Part shown: positions 52,546-62,631 of the stretch, piece after piece | How the letters are laid out: each line of letters opens with the position of its first letter | Numbering within the stretch: position 1 is the first letter of the stretch | NCBI RefSeq assembly: GCF_900166665.1 | Contig: NZ_LT800494.1 | Coordinates: 2,625,942-2,689,941, forward strand | Source: Cytobacillus gottheilii | Lineage (GTDB): Bacteria; Bacillota; Bacilli; Bacillales; Cytobacillaceae | DNA length: 64,000 nt | Reading direction: 5' to 3' | Notes under the pieces: generated by a model | The model's database searches: none | The model's input: the letters and a program-made list of their open reading frames with translations, nothing else | Told to the model about the DNA's origin: nothing | Made by a program: the position numbers and the translations under genes

Positions 52546-52866
52546 TTATGTTTTCGCTTTGATTTGCTCCCGAATGCTTTCTAATTCCTTGATTGGCAGC
52601 GAGCCCAGTGATTTCATGATTTCTTTTTCAATGGATTTGCGGTTTCGTTCCCGGAACCCATCCCACCATTCGCGGAGTCCTTCTGTATTTTTGAGCAAGT
52701 ATTCAATATCAATTTCCTCAACCTCATCATCAGACAAGTATGTTAACACTTCCCCAAGCATTCGGTTTAATTGCTCGATATCATCTTGATCGCTGTTGTG
52801 TTGATGTTCTTTCGTTTGAAGAGTTTCAGCCTCTGTTTCATCAGGTTTCTCAGCTTTTCTTGGCAT
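52546..52866 (-). CDS. Hypothetical acidic protein, 106 aa
   Basis: This highly charged protein has a polar N terminus (PRKAEKPDETEAETLQTKEH) and a helical core LNRMLGEVLTYLSDDEVEEI followed by REWWDGFRERNRKSIEKEI. AGGAG lies 9 nt before the ATG. No family was recognised; the next gene downstream is the coat protein. Confidence 0.6.
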   Translation of the reverse strand: MPRKAEKPDETEAETLQTKEHQHNSDQDDIEQLNRMLGEVLTYLSDDEVEEIDIEYLLKNTEGLREWWDGFRERNRKSIEKEIMKSLGSLPIKELESIREQIKAKT

Positions 52867-52959
52867 TATGAATCGCTCCTGTTTTTTCTTTAATATGCCC
52901 TGATTGGGGGAACAGCAATCGATGAATTTTGTGAGTTATTAATGTAGAGGAAAATGAAA

Positions 52960-54366
52960 TATGCGGAATTTTTCCGTGTATTTGTGCGGCATTGGAGCGC
53001 GAGTCATTATTCCAGTCGATTTGTGAAGTTGTGGGAAGTAGAAACCTTGCTGGCCTTCATAAAATAAGCGGCGATTTTCCGGTTATTTGCTGAGTTAAGC
53101 TATTTTAGGAGGAAATAAGCGGAGTTTTTCCGACTATTTGCTGAATTGAGCTATTTTGTGGGAAAATAAGCGGAGTTTTTCCGACTATTTCGAGAAAAAT
53201 GGCCTTTTTTTATGTTTTTCGGGTAGTTAGTCGGAATTCTTCCGTCTATTTTAGCTCATTTTCCGTGATTTTATGATTTAGTCGGAATTTTTCCGTCTAT
53301 TTCAGCAACATTGGAGCGATCCTTTATTCCCAGTCGATTTGTGCGGATGCGGGACGCAGAATCCTTGCTGGACACCATAAAATAAGCGGACGTTTTCCGA
53401 CTATTTGCTGAATTGAGCTATTTTTTCGGAAAATAAGCGGAGTTTTTCCGACTATTTCGAGAAAAATGGCCTTTTTTTATGGTTTTCGGCTAGTTAGTCG
53501 GAATTCTTCCGTCTATTTTAGCTCATTTTCCGTGATTTTATGATTTAGTCGGAATTTTTCCGTCTATTTCAGCAACATTGGAGCGATCCTTTATTCCCAG
53601 TCGATTTGTGCAGATGCGCGACGCAGAATCCTTGCTGGCCTCCATAAAATAAGCGGACGTTTTCCGACTATTTGCTGAATTGAGCTATTTTTTGGGAAAA
53701 TAAGAGGAGTTTTTCCGACTATTTCGAGAAAAATGGCCCTTTTTTATGTTTTTCGGGTAGTTAGTCGGATTTTTTCCGTCTATTTCACCACATTTTCCGT
53801 GATTTTATGATTTAGTCGGAATTTTTCCGTCTATTTCAGCAACATTGAAGCGATCCTTTATTCCCAGTCGATTTGTGCGGATGCGGGACGCAGAATCCTT
53901 GCTGGCATCCATAAAATAAGCGGAGTTTTTCCGACTATTTGCTGAATTGAGCTATTTTTTGGGAAAATAAGCGGAGTTTTTCCGACTATTTCGAGAAAAA
54001 TGGCCTTTTTTTATGTTTTTCGGGTAGTTAGTCGGAATTCTTCCATCTATTTTAGCTCATTTTCCGTGATTTTGCGATTTAGTCGGAATTTTTCCGTCTA
54101 TTTCACCACATTTTCCGTAATTCAGCGATTTAGTCGGATTTTTTCCGTCTATTTCACCACATTTTCCGTAATTCAGCGATTTAGTCGGATTTTTTCCGTC
54201 TATTTCACCACATTTTCCGTAATTCAGCGATTTAGTCGGAACTTTTCCGTCTATTTCACCACATTTTCCGTAATTCAGCGATTTAGTCGGATTTTTTCCG
54301 TCTATTTCACCACATTTTCCGTAATTGAGCGATTTAAGCGGAATTCTTCCGTCTATTTCAACAGCA
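52960..54366. repeat. Higher-order tandem repeat of CGGA/TCCG palindromes
   Basis: About 23 short palindromes of the form CGGA-N3-6-TCCG lie roughly every 51-60 bp. Between about 53330 and 54060 they are grouped in 267-bp units (the CAGTCGATTTGTG marker is at 53331, 53598 and 53865; a divergent one is at 53013). Each unit has four palindromes and one longer spacer. From about 54060 to 54350 the array becomes a simple 51-bp tandem repeat. The apparent 138-aa ORF with 17-aa repeats at 54000-54416 is a by-product of the 51-bp period. Confidence 0.92.
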
Positions 54367-54440
54367 TGAATGCGACGTCAATCCATAATAACGAATATAC
54401 ATATTTTCCCGATTGATCTCTTCACTTTGTAGGAAAATCA

Positions 54441-55103
54441 TTAGATGGGAGTCTTCACTTTATCCCCCAGTCGATAAGTGCGTACCCTCATGCTACCTGA
54501 TGCAGGAATTAGAAGCTTTTTATCCACTAGGTTAGAGAGTACTTTTTTGACCGTTTTATCACTTAACTTCAAATACTGTAACACTTCTTTAGGGGAAATG
54601 GGTTCTCCTTTTCGAACAGCCAGCCGGAGAACTTCCTTTTCAGAAAAGGATAGTGTTGTTTCATCCAGTTCATCTCCCAGCCATTGGCCAATCACTTGCT
54701 GAACGACCTGTTGGCAGCGACGCGGTTTGTCTTTTAATTGGTCATAAGAAAAGCGAATCACAGTCCATCCATCAATCACTAACTGGTTTTGACGTTCAAG
54801 GTTGTCGGCAAATTGCCACCTGCTTATGTTTTTCAGGTGAGGTCCATACCCATCAATTTCAAAACATATCCGAACACCAGGGCGAATATAAGCAAAATCT
54901 AAGTACCTCTTGCCATCCTTGAAATCCTCCACTTCAAATTCTGGATGAAGGTACTTGAACTGATAAAATATTGGCCACCACACTTGCTTTAAAAATAGCA
55001 TTTCAGCCTGATTATGACCTTCTTCCAAGCGCCGCAGCCGCTCACCAGTTCTTGCCTGCATGTGAGCACTGAAAAAAGCCCGATATTCTTCTTCGTAACC
55101 CAT
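54441..55103 (-). CDS. DUF559-like endonuclease fold with C-terminal wHTH
   Basis: This 220-aa protein has a Vsr/DUF559-like core: YLDFAYIRPGVRICFEIDGY (acidic active-site pattern), then FADNLERQNQLVIDGWTVIR and FSYDQL. The C-terminal 70 residues form a winged helix (ISPKEVLQYLKLSDKTVKKV, LSNLVDKKLLIP). It may cut or bind DNA. It ends 75 bp from the palindrome array, which makes a functional link possible but unproven. Confidence 0.78.
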   Translation of the reverse strand: MGYEEEYRAFFSAHMQARTGERLRRLEEGHNQAEMLFLKQVWWPIFYQFKYLHPEFEVEDFKDGKRYLDFAYIRPGVRICFEIDGYGPHLKNISRWQFADNLERQNQLVIDGWTVIRFSYDQLKDKPRRCQQVVQQVIGQWLGDELDETTLSFSEKEVLRLAVRKGEPISPKEVLQYLKLSDKTVKKVLSNLVDKKLLIPASGSMRVRTYRLGDKVKTPI

Positions 55104-55419
55104 AGAATGCCTCCTCTCTCAGTATAGGTTCTTTTTTTATCAAGCCTAAAGCCATACCTAAGAGTATTTTTTAAAATTCAAAAAGTGTTCTATCAGGTTG
55201 TCCTGCATTTCTAAATAAGCTGTTAATGTGTATTATTTTGATTAATCTTCGGAAGAATTGTTAGGATTTACAGTGTAAAAGAAGATAGTAAAACGGAAGC
55301 AAAACTCATTGTGGATAGTTAAAGGGATCTGTGGAGATTACTATTTTTAGTTTATTATAAATCTTTCATTTGTCAATTTTATGTTCTTTATATCCTGGAA
55401 ACGCAGTAGGCTTCATCAA
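55104..55419. other. Intergenic region without recognised gene
   Basis: About 316 bp of AT-rich DNA. No ORF with SD, hairpin terminator or repeat was seen, apart from the ribosome binding site of the nuclease gene. Confidence 0.5.
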
Positions 55420-55917
55420 TTATAATAAACCGTTGCACTTCTTCAGTCTGTATTGAATTAATCGCACATCTTCTCCTAAGTATTCTTCTTTTCCGTTTCT
55501 GCTTGTTTCTTGGAACCCTACTTTTTCAAGCATTTTCCGTGAACGCTTGTTGTTTTCATGCGTTTCAGCCATGTATGTGGTAATTCCAAATTTCTTTAAA
55601 CCATATTCCATTAATTCTGCCGCAGCTTTTGTGCCAATTCCCTGCCCCCAAAGGGTACTGTCTCCGATCGCTATTCCCAATTCGGCAGTATGGTTCTTCA
55701 TATCTGCCAAGTCTCCATATCCAATTAATCTTCCCTCGTGCTCAATCCCTAATCTGACAAATTCAATAGAGGAAGTGTACACTTGATTGAGCCACCAGTC
55801 ATATAATTCTTCTGGCTTTCGATCCATCTGCCAGCCGTTTGCATGACAAAACACCTCATCCGTACTCCAATTGAGCACATATTTGTAATCATTCATTGTT
55901 ATAGGTCTGATTTTCAC
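55420..55917 (-). CDS. GNAT N-acetyltransferase
   Basis: About 165 aa with GNAT pattern KIRPITMNDYKYVLNWSTDE, GIAIGDSTLWGQGIGTKAAAEL (acetyl-CoA loop) and ETHENNKRSRKMLEKVGFQE. The substrate is unknown. A GTG at 55917 lies 5 nt after GGAGG and is preferred; an ATG at 55947 has only a weak SD. Confidence 0.85.
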   Translation of the reverse strand: MKIRPITMNDYKYVLNWSTDEVFCHANGWQMDRKPEELYDWWLNQVYTSSIEFVRLGIEHEGRLIGYGDLADMKNHTAELGIAIGDSTLWGQGIGTKAAAELMEYGLKKFGITTYMAETHENNKRSRKMLEKVGFQETSRNGKEEYLGEDVRLIQYRLKKCNGLL

Positions 55918-55964
55918 TGTTTCCTCCAATTCACTCTGTCCTTTCATTCATCTCAATGTACAGT

Positions 55965-56243
55965 TTAAGATCTTTCTTTATAAACCGTATGAATGATCCC
56001 AAAGAAAATACTCGCACTTCCAACAATAAAAATAGAAAAACTCTTCAATTCAGACGAGGATAATTGTAAGTCTTCGTTTATGAAAAATTGCATCTCTTCA
56101 TTTAAGGAAACAGGTATGGTTATGTTTGATAAAAACATACCTATCACTGCAAAAATGCCGTATATTTGAAGAGCCTTTTTTATTGTTATGTTTTTCTTAG
56201 TATGTATGTTTATTTCAGCAGCTGCTTTTGTTTGTAGTTCCAA
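55965..56243 (-). CDS. Small membrane protein, 92 aa
   Basis: A TTG at 56243 lies about 7 nt after AAAAGGAGG. The protein has a polar N terminus (ELQTKAAAEINIHTKKN), a helix ALQIYGIFAVIGMFLSNITI and a second helix SIFIVGSASIFFGIIHTVY. The upstream extension to 56366 has no signal. Function unknown. Confidence 0.6.
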   Translation of the reverse strand: MELQTKAAAEINIHTKKNITIKKALQIYGIFAVIGMFLSNITIPVSLNEEMQFFINEDLQLSSSELKSFSIFIVGSASIFFGIIHTVYKERS

Positions 56244-56415
56244 TCTAACTCCTCCTTTTTCTGTCTCCTTTTTATACGAAGAAATAAATAGAAAGTTCCA
56301 TAATTTATCAGACGTAAAATACATTTTTATACAGCAAATTTTTAAATGTGATAGTTCAGTTGTCATTTTAGCTCAGCACCATATGTACTACTATGCTGCC
56401 ATACCTTTCAGGAGT

Positions 56416-56444
56416 ATAAAAAAGTCCGCTGGCAGCGGACTTTG
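56416..56444 (-). terminator. Rho-independent terminator
   Basis: AAGTCCGCT and AGCGGACTT pair in a 9-bp stem with a 3-nt loop. T6 follows on the minus strand. It ends the DNA-repair transcript. Confidence 0.85.
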
Positions 56445-56571
56445 ATTTAGGTCATAAGTGGGTTGGCTCACAGTTCTAACAACAACACGACTACAGTTAC
56501 CAATTTTCAGCATTTCATATCTCGTTTCTCTCAGTAATACGCCTAATATCGGTATCCCAGTCCCTTCCCCC

Positions 56572-57660
56572 TCACCTAACAATAAATGAAAGCTTAGCTT
56601 TTTCTTCCCCATTTATAAGAATAGATATCGTGTGATCACCAGGATAGTGTTTTCTTGTGGTCATATCTTTAAAGGATTGTTTCTTTTTATACAGAAGCGG
56701 TTTATCCTTCGAGATGGTATTTTCCGTTATTTTAAATATTTTAGCGGATTGTTTGCCTAGTGCTTTTGCATAGTGAATTCGGTATTCCAACCGGATCGGG
56801 GTTGGTTCGGTTCGTTCTGATGTGATGGCAAAAGAAAAAAGAAGTTCTCCCCCTATATGGATCGTTTCATTTTCAATCCTGAAGTTTTGAACAGATATTC
56901 CTTCTGCACCAGAATATCCAAATAAGGATAGAGCTGCTGGATCGCCCTTTTTTAAAAGTGTCCGGCAAGCGTGTTTGATAATCCAATCCGTATTAGGATG
57001 TGTTCCAAGCCACTTCTCTGCTAGTGCGAGGACAAGTTGTGGATGATCCTTTGAGATATCATTTAAATTATTGGCGACGCTTTTACGGACATATAAAGAT
57101 TCATCTTTTTTCAAAAGCTCTAAGATAGGCATGATTGGAGATGGGTCTTTTTTTAATGACTGGAGAGCTACTCCCCATGGAAGACGGGGGCGCATCCCTT
57201 CACTTGCCAGACGCCGTACGCTTGCATGAGAGGAAATAGCCCAGTGCTCCATTTGTTTCGCCATCTTTCCTAAGTCCTTGATAATGAATGGTCGGACGGC
57301 AAATTCAGATGTTGAATACATTGTGAAATGTTCCAAGGCTGCAAGTGATGGCTCCCAGTGTTCTAAACCAAAGACCTCTACATAGTCTGGAAAAATAATG
57401 GCTGCCAGATCTTCATGTTTAAAATGGGGTGCGACTTTCATGAGAATGTCTAGGCTCTCTTCATAATCTTCAGGCAATCCTTCATTCAATTTTAAGGTAA
57501 TATGGCGCATCCGTTCCTTTAATGTTCTTTGCTCCCATTGTTCATCGAAAATAGCAGAAAAGAATTCCTCCCCCTGAAAGGGAGGATATTCATTTTTAAT
57601 GGAAGCAATCAATTTTTGAATGAAAAGTTCATTGTAAATGTCTTTTAATGCCGAAGCCAT
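56572..57660 (-). CDS. DNA alkylation repair protein (AlkD-like HEAT repeats)
   Basis: This 362-aa protein shows AlkD-type HEAT repeats: RPFIIKDLGKMAKQMEHWAI, SSHASVRRLASEGMRPRLPW, KDESLYVRKSVANNLNDISK and NTDWIIKHACRTLLKKGDPA. The SVANNL-D-SK motif is typical of this family. The last 90 residues form a beta-rich domain (RIENETIHIGGELLFSFAI) as in YhaZ-type members. It probably recognises alkylated DNA. AAGGAG precedes the ATG. It follows sbcC by 27 bp and may belong to the same operon. Confidence 0.88.
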   Translation of the reverse strand: MASALKDIYNELFIQKLIASIKNEYPPFQGEEFFSAIFDEQWEQRTLKERMRHITLKLNEGLPEDYEESLDILMKVAPHFKHEDLAAIIFPDYVEVFGLEHWEPSLAALEHFTMYSTSEFAVRPFIIKDLGKMAKQMEHWAISSHASVRRLASEGMRPRLPWGVALQSLKKDPSPIMPILELLKKDESLYVRKSVANNLNDISKDHPQLVLALAEKWLGTHPNTDWIIKHACRTLLKKGDPAALSLFGYSGAEGISVQNFRIENETIHIGGELLFSFAITSERTEPTPIRLEYRIHYAKALGKQSAKIFKITENTISKDKPLLYKKKQSFKDMTTRKHYPGDHTISILINGEEKAKLSFIVR

Positions 57661-57687
57661 TTCCGTGCCACTCCTTTCGATTAGAAC

Positions 57688-60600
57688 TTAATGATTCATC
57701 AGTAGAAATTGTGTTTTGCTGCCTGTTTGGGTTGCTGTTACCTCTAATCTGGCATCTATTCTTTCCTTCAGCTCCGGAACGTGTGAAATGAGGCCAACGA
57801 GTCGGCCGCTGCTTTGAATATCAATTAATGATTCGATTGCCTGATCTAAGGATTCAGGATCGAGGGTACCGAAGCCTTCATCAATAAACATGGTTTCAAG
57901 TGAAACTCCCCCGGCATAGTTTTGAACTACATCTGCAAGGCCAAGCGCCAATGCAAGTGACGCTTTAAAGCTTTCACCGCCTGACAATGTTTTCACATGT
58001 CTTTCCTGTCCAGTATATTGATCAAAAATCAGCAGTTCAAGTCCGCTTTGAACATTTCCCTTAGAACGGTCTGTTTTGCGGAGCAATTCATAGCGTCCGC
58101 TCGTCATTTTAGTCAGACGGCTGTTTGCTTCTCGTAAAATATCATCTAAAAAGGCGGCAAGAACGAAACGTTCAAATGTGATTCTGTACGTATTCTGTCC
58201 TTTTGATATATCAGCCAAATGGCCAATAAGCTGATAGCGCTCTTCCAGCTGCTTCATAGAGTCATTTATGTCATCAATTTTTTGTTTTGTTGCTTCATTT
58301 TCTCTTTTTTTGATCGTTAATGATGTGTATTGCTCTTGCAGGATTGAGATTTGCTCGTCCAATTCGTTCAGCTGATTTCTCATTGCCTCCAAATCAGGCT
58401 TTTCTACATGGCGGAGAAGCTCCGACAGCTCAGAAATCCGGTCTGTTACCGAACGAAGCTCTTCTCTATAGTTGCGGATGTAGCTGTCAAGGTTCTGCAG
58501 CTGCTGTTCCGTACGCTTAGCCTGTTTATATTCTCCATATACCGTAAAGCCTTGCTTTTGCATGTTATCTACAAATAATTCGCGCTCCACTTTAAGCTTT
58601 TCGCGGATGTGACCAGCATTTTTCTCCAGCAGCTCTAATCTGGCCTTTTCAGCAGCGTGCTTCGATTGTGTATCCTGATACATCTTTTGTGCTGCTTCAA
58701 GTTTATTGTGCAAATCCTGCAATTCATTTTCTGCCTGTTGTAATTGCTTTTGATAAAGCTGTACAGATCGCAGCTCAGCAGGTATTTTTGCTGTCATTCG
58801 TGTCAGCTCTGTTTGTTTTTCGGTATATCGTATTGTCGCATCATTCACTTTTTCTCTGGTGATTTGCAATTCGTTTTGAAGCTTTTTCTTTGCTTCTTCA
58901 CCAGTTTTCAATTGATGTTCACATTGAGATAGTCTTTCTTTCTCTTTGCTGTACTCTTTTTGCGTAAGTGTTAATTCCTGAAGCTTTTCTTTCGCTGTAT
59001 GAAAAAGAGAAGGCAGCTGCTCCTTTTGGTAATCAGGTGAGTTTTTTCGTATATCCTCTTCCAAATCATGCAAAGTATCAAATATTGCTTGTTTTGTTGA
59101 TTGTGCCTGATAAAATGCGGACTCTGCCTGGGCTTTTTGCTGTTCCACCTTGACCAGCTTTTCCTTGGCAGCCTTTAAATCTTCATCGGTTGGAACTTCG
59201 CCGCTTGCATGTGCAGGCAAGGGATGATGCTCCGAGCCACAAACAGAACAAGCCTCTCCATCAGCCAATTTGCCAGCCAGCACAGCAGCCTGGCCTTTCA
59301 GCCATTTGTTCTCTAATGCTTCTTGAGTTGCTTTTGCATCATCTAACTGATGTTTTGTTGCTGTATAGTATTGTTCTTTTTCTTTGTGAACGTGATCTGC
59401 TTCATTGAAGCGATCATATTGATTTTTAAGCTGCTGCAGCTTTTGCAGTTCATTGTTAAGCTTTTCAATGACATGCTCATTTTGCATAAATTGAAGCTGA
59501 TTTTGTTCTAATTTACCTTTCTCTGCAGCTAACTCTTCAAGCTTGGCTTCCATTTGTATTTGTTGTCCCTCAAGCCCGGAACGCTTCTCTTTTAACTGCT
59601 GGAGATCTTTGTTCGCTTCCATTGCTTCAGTCTCGACAGCCGCAAATGAATAAATATCCTCTTGAATGTTTTTTAAACGATGGACGTTTTCCTGAGCAGA
59701 GGTTCGTGCCTCTCCCTTATTCTGTTCTGCCGTCCAGCGCGCTTCATGCTGCTGAAGCAATTGGGTTAAATCTTTCAATCTTGTATCGGCTTGATGATGC
59801 TCCTGCTCGGCTTCATCTAAATCACGCTTCAACATGTGGCATATTTCTTCCTGCTGTTCCAGAATGGCCGCTTTGTGTGCAAGAGCAATCTCGGCTTCCT
59901 TTTGCTCCACAGTGGTTTTTAAACCATCCAATTCAATCTTACGTTGCTGCAGGCTTTCTTTTGTTTCCAGCTGCTTAACAATATTTTCAGCTTCATAGAG
60001 CTTTTGCTGGAGTTTGTTTCGTTTCTCCTGCTCGGTCTTGCCTGCCTTGATGAGCTGCTGAAGGGCAGCATCCATAAAGGAAAGCTCTTCTTGAAGAAGG
60101 GGAAGAATAACTACATCATTCGTGCTTCCCGCCTCTATATAGGCTTTCAGTTCATCAGAAAAAGACGCATGAATTTGCTGAATCGCCTGAGATCGTTCCT
60201 CTAGCCTTTTTTCCACTGCTTTTTTCAATTGTGATGCTTCTTCTTTTAAAACCTCTTCGATTCTCTTATAAAGCTCTGTATGGAATAGGCGCTGCAGTAT
60301 TAATTCTTTATCTTTGCTGTCAGATGTAAGCAATTTGCGGAATTCGCCTTGAGGAATCATTAAAATTTGCCGAAATTGATTGCTGTCGATAATCATGATT
60401 TCTTTTATTTTTTCATCTACATCGCGTACATTGGAGGCGAGAAGCTGTAATTTGCCATCTTCATCGTACACATAAAGTTCTGCTTTGGCTCCAACGGTTG
60501 TTGTGCCGTCTCCGCGTTCTTTTTTCTTGATTTGCTGCGGAGATCTTGAGATAAAATAGGTTTTATTTCTGAGCGAGAATTCTAAGGAGATTTCTGTGGC

Positions 60601-60825
60601 CATACTCTCACTTGCAAATTGGCTGCGAAGATCACTGCCATTCCGGTCTTCTCCGCTTGCTTTTCCATAGATTGCAAAGCTGATTCCATCAAAAATCGTC
60701 GTTTTGCCTGCACCTGTTTTACCTGAAATGACAAACATCGTTCTCATCCCGAGTTGTGTAAAGTCGATCTCTTCTTTGCCTGCATATGGGCCAAAAGCTT
60801 GCATAGTCAATTTTAACGGTCTCAT
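57688..60825 (-). CDS. sbcC: Exonuclease SbcC (Rad50-like ATPase)
   Basis: This 1045-aa SMC-type protein has Walker A GKTGAGKTTIFDGISFAIYG near residue 35, then two long coiled coils around a zinc hook (CSVCGSEHHPLP, near residue 520). The C-terminal signature LSGGESFKASLALALGLADV and Walker B MFIDEGFGTLD follow. With SbcD it forms a nuclease that processes hairpins and protein-blocked DNA ends. The ATG overlaps the sbcD stop by 4 bp. Confidence 0.96.
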   Translation of the reverse strand: MRPLKLTMQAFGPYAGKEEIDFTQLGMRTMFVISGKTGAGKTTIFDGISFAIYGKASGEDRNGSDLRSQFASESMATEISLEFSLRNKTYFISRSPQQIKKKERGDGTTTVGAKAELYVYDEDGKLQLLASNVRDVDEKIKEIMIIDSNQFRQILMIPQGEFRKLLTSDSKDKELILQRLFHTELYKRIEEVLKEEASQLKKAVEKRLEERSQAIQQIHASFSDELKAYIEAGSTNDVVILPLLQEELSFMDAALQQLIKAGKTEQEKRNKLQQKLYEAENIVKQLETKESLQQRKIELDGLKTTVEQKEAEIALAHKAAILEQQEEICHMLKRDLDEAEQEHHQADTRLKDLTQLLQQHEARWTAEQNKGEARTSAQENVHRLKNIQEDIYSFAAVETEAMEANKDLQQLKEKRSGLEGQQIQMEAKLEELAAEKGKLEQNQLQFMQNEHVIEKLNNELQKLQQLKNQYDRFNEADHVHKEKEQYYTATKHQLDDAKATQEALENKWLKGQAAVLAGKLADGEACSVCGSEHHPLPAHASGEVPTDEDLKAAKEKLVKVEQQKAQAESAFYQAQSTKQAIFDTLHDLEEDIRKNSPDYQKEQLPSLFHTAKEKLQELTLTQKEYSKEKERLSQCEHQLKTGEEAKKKLQNELQITREKVNDATIRYTEKQTELTRMTAKIPAELRSVQLYQKQLQQAENELQDLHNKLEAAQKMYQDTQSKHAAEKARLELLEKNAGHIREKLKVERELFVDNMQKQGFTVYGEYKQAKRTEQQLQNLDSYIRNYREELRSVTDRISELSELLRHVEKPDLEAMRNQLNELDEQISILQEQYTSLTIKKRENEATKQKIDDINDSMKQLEERYQLIGHLADISKGQNTYRITFERFVLAAFLDDILREANSRLTKMTSGRYELLRKTDRSKGNVQSGLELLIFDQYTGQERHVKTLSGGESFKASLALALGLADVVQNYAGGVSLETMFIDEGFGTLDPESLDQAIESLIDIQSSGRLVGLISHVPELKERIDARLEVTATQTGSKTQFLLMNH

Positions 60826-61967
60826 TTCAATGCTTCCTCCTTCCGTACCTTTTCAATAACATCCGCAATCGCCGCTTTTCTTTCGTCGGTAAAAGCAGAG
60901 GTGGTCATTTCCTCATAAAATTGCTGAAAAAGATCCAGCTCAGATTTTTTCCCATCCTTAATAGAGGTGAAGGATGATTTCTTTTTCATATCCGTTATCG
61001 AAATTTTCCGCTCTAAATGAAGCACATTGGGAAACACTTGACGGAGCTTGTTAATCGGGTCAATTAAAGCTCCTTCATCTAATAAATTAATTTTATAATA
61101 ATCTTCTATATTTTGTTTTTCATAGAAAGAAGGATCTAATAATTCCTCTAAGTGTCCTTCTATTTCCCTCATATCTTTTTTAGGCTGAATTGTACGTGTG
61201 CGAAGTTCGAACTCTCCATTTTCTTTCATATCGATGATGGATATAGATTTATTTTGCTTTGCTTCTGAAAAAGAATATTTTAAGAGAGAGCCAGAATAGC
61301 GGACTGTATCATGTTTAATGGCATCCGGACTATGCAAATGCCCTAAAGCGGTATAGCTGAAAGGTGAAAAAACATCAGCGTGAACACAGCCTGAACCGCC
61401 AACAGATAATGTTCGCTCAGAATCACTCGTTTTTCCGCCTAGCACAAAGGCATGTCCAATCAGGACATTCGGTTCATCAGGATTGATAATTTTTTCGATC
61501 TCGCCAACGACTCGTTTCATTGCATCGTCATGGCTTTGTATGCTTGCATCATCAAACAAATGGCGCACCATGCCAGGTTCTGCATAAGGCACTAAATAGA
61601 AGTTTACGCCATTAACGGTTACTGGCTGAAAAGCAGAATGCAGCTTTCCCTCCAGAAAAAATTGGCTTTGTTTATACCATGAGCTTCCAAAAGAAAGGCG
61701 CTCAGCACTATCGTGGTTGCCGCCTATCGCAACAATTGGTGTCTTTAACTCTACATTTATTTTAAATAATACTTCATTCAGCAGTTCAACCGCTTCAGTT
61801 GGAGGAACTGAACGGTCATATAAATCACCTGCAATCACAACTGCATCCGGCTTTTCTTCTTCGACAACTTCAACAAATCTCTCTAGAAAGTAGCGCTGAT
61901 CCTCTGTCATATATACACCATGAACGAGCTTCCCTAGATGCCAATCAGCCGTATGTATAAACTTCAT
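60822..61967 (-). CDS. sbcD: Exonuclease SbcD (Mre11-like nuclease)
   Basis: This 381-aa protein has the metallophosphoesterase motifs HTADWHLGK, VIAGDLYDRSVPP, AIGGNHDS, IGHAFVLGG and ALGHLHSP that bind two Mn ions. It is the nuclease subunit of SbcCD. GGGGAGG precedes the ATG. It heads the operon sbcD-sbcC-alkylation repair gene. Confidence 0.96.
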   Translation of the reverse strand: MKFIHTADWHLGKLVHGVYMTEDQRYFLERFVEVVEEEKPDAVVIAGDLYDRSVPPTEAVELLNEVLFKINVELKTPIVAIGGNHDSAERLSFGSSWYKQSQFFLEGKLHSAFQPVTVNGVNFYLVPYAEPGMVRHLFDDASIQSHDDAMKRVVGEIEKIINPDEPNVLIGHAFVLGGKTSDSERTLSVGGSGCVHADVFSPFSYTALGHLHSPDAIKHDTVRYSGSLLKYSFSEAKQNKSISIIDMKENGEFELRTRTIQPKKDMREIEGHLEELLDPSFYEKQNIEDYYKINLLDEGALIDPINKLRQVFPNVLHLERKISITDMKKKSSFTSIKDGKKSELDLFQQFYEEMTTSAFTDERKAAIADVIEKVRKEEALK

Positions 61968-62049
61968 TTGCCATTCCTCCCCATTCCCTATTATTTGAAT
62001 CTATTATAACAAATCAGAAATGGGCATAGGAATATTTGTTCTATTTTAA

Positions 62050-62631
62050 TTATTTTAATTTTGAAGGATGATGTTTTTTATGTACCCCATTTACTAATTC
62101 TGAAAATAATTCCCCTGGAGGTGTTTGATCCGTAATAGGGTTCTGTGTGGTAAGCCCCATTAACCTTTTGAATTCCCCAACAGTAAGCGGTTTTGCTTCA
62201 TCCGTTAATTCATAGCCAATTTGTCCATTAGGTTCCAGTGTTGCTGTTTTAATATTCTCTAGCTTACTAATACCCGATATTCGAATGCGCATTTCGAGTT
62301 CATCAACAGAGATACGCAGTTTTTTTAGCTGATGAATATCAATGATGCCATCTTGAATGATAACTTTTGACTTGCCTGTAATAAATTTTTCAACTGCATT
62401 AAATTTTAACTGTACAATTTCCATGAAGACAAGGGCTGCCACAAAAATCCCTGCGGCAACGACTGTTTTCCAGACGCTTTGTTCTACAATAGGTTTAACA
62501 ATGATCGATCCGATGGAGATCATGACAACCGTTTCTGCAAGGGTCATCTGCGAAATCGATTTTCTGCCAGCCAGTCTTAAAAGAAGTACACCAGCAAAAA
62601 CCATTATGAGGGCTGCAAGAGCAAAGTTCAT
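62050..62631 (-). CDS. DUF421 family membrane protein
   Basis: This 193-aa protein has three N-terminal helices (ALAALIMVFAGVLLLRLAG, TVVMISIGSIIVKPIV, TVVAAGIFVAALVFMEIV) with the GRKSISQMTLAE loop. A cytoplasmic domain GKSKVIIQDGIIDIHQLKKL, TLEPNGQIGYELTDEAKPL follows. This is the YetF/YrbG-type DUF421 pattern. YetF-family proteins are implicated in spore or membrane stress; function here is uncertain. Confidence 0.88.
   Translation of the reverse strand: MNFALAALIMVFAGVLLLRLAGRKSISQMTLAETVVMISIGSIIVKPIVEQSVWKTVVAAGIFVAALVFMEIVQLKFNAVEKFITGKSKVIIQDGIIDIHQLKKLRISVDELEMRIRISGISKLENIKTATLEPNGQIGYELTDEAKPLTVGEFKRLMGLTTQNPITDQTPPGELFSELVNGVHKKHHPSKLK

Noticed and set aside
52960..54366. CRISPR array
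   Set aside because: The intervals between palindromes are themselves repeated instead of unique spacers, and no cas genes are present.
54000..54416. 138-aa ORF with perfect 17-aa repeats
   Set aside because: The reading frame exists only because the 51-bp DNA repeat is a multiple of three. It has no SD, and the array continues beyond it in other frames.
57688..61967. Plus-strand ORFs inside sbcC and sbcD
   Set aside because: They are open frames opposite long coding genes, without SDs or recognisable domains.
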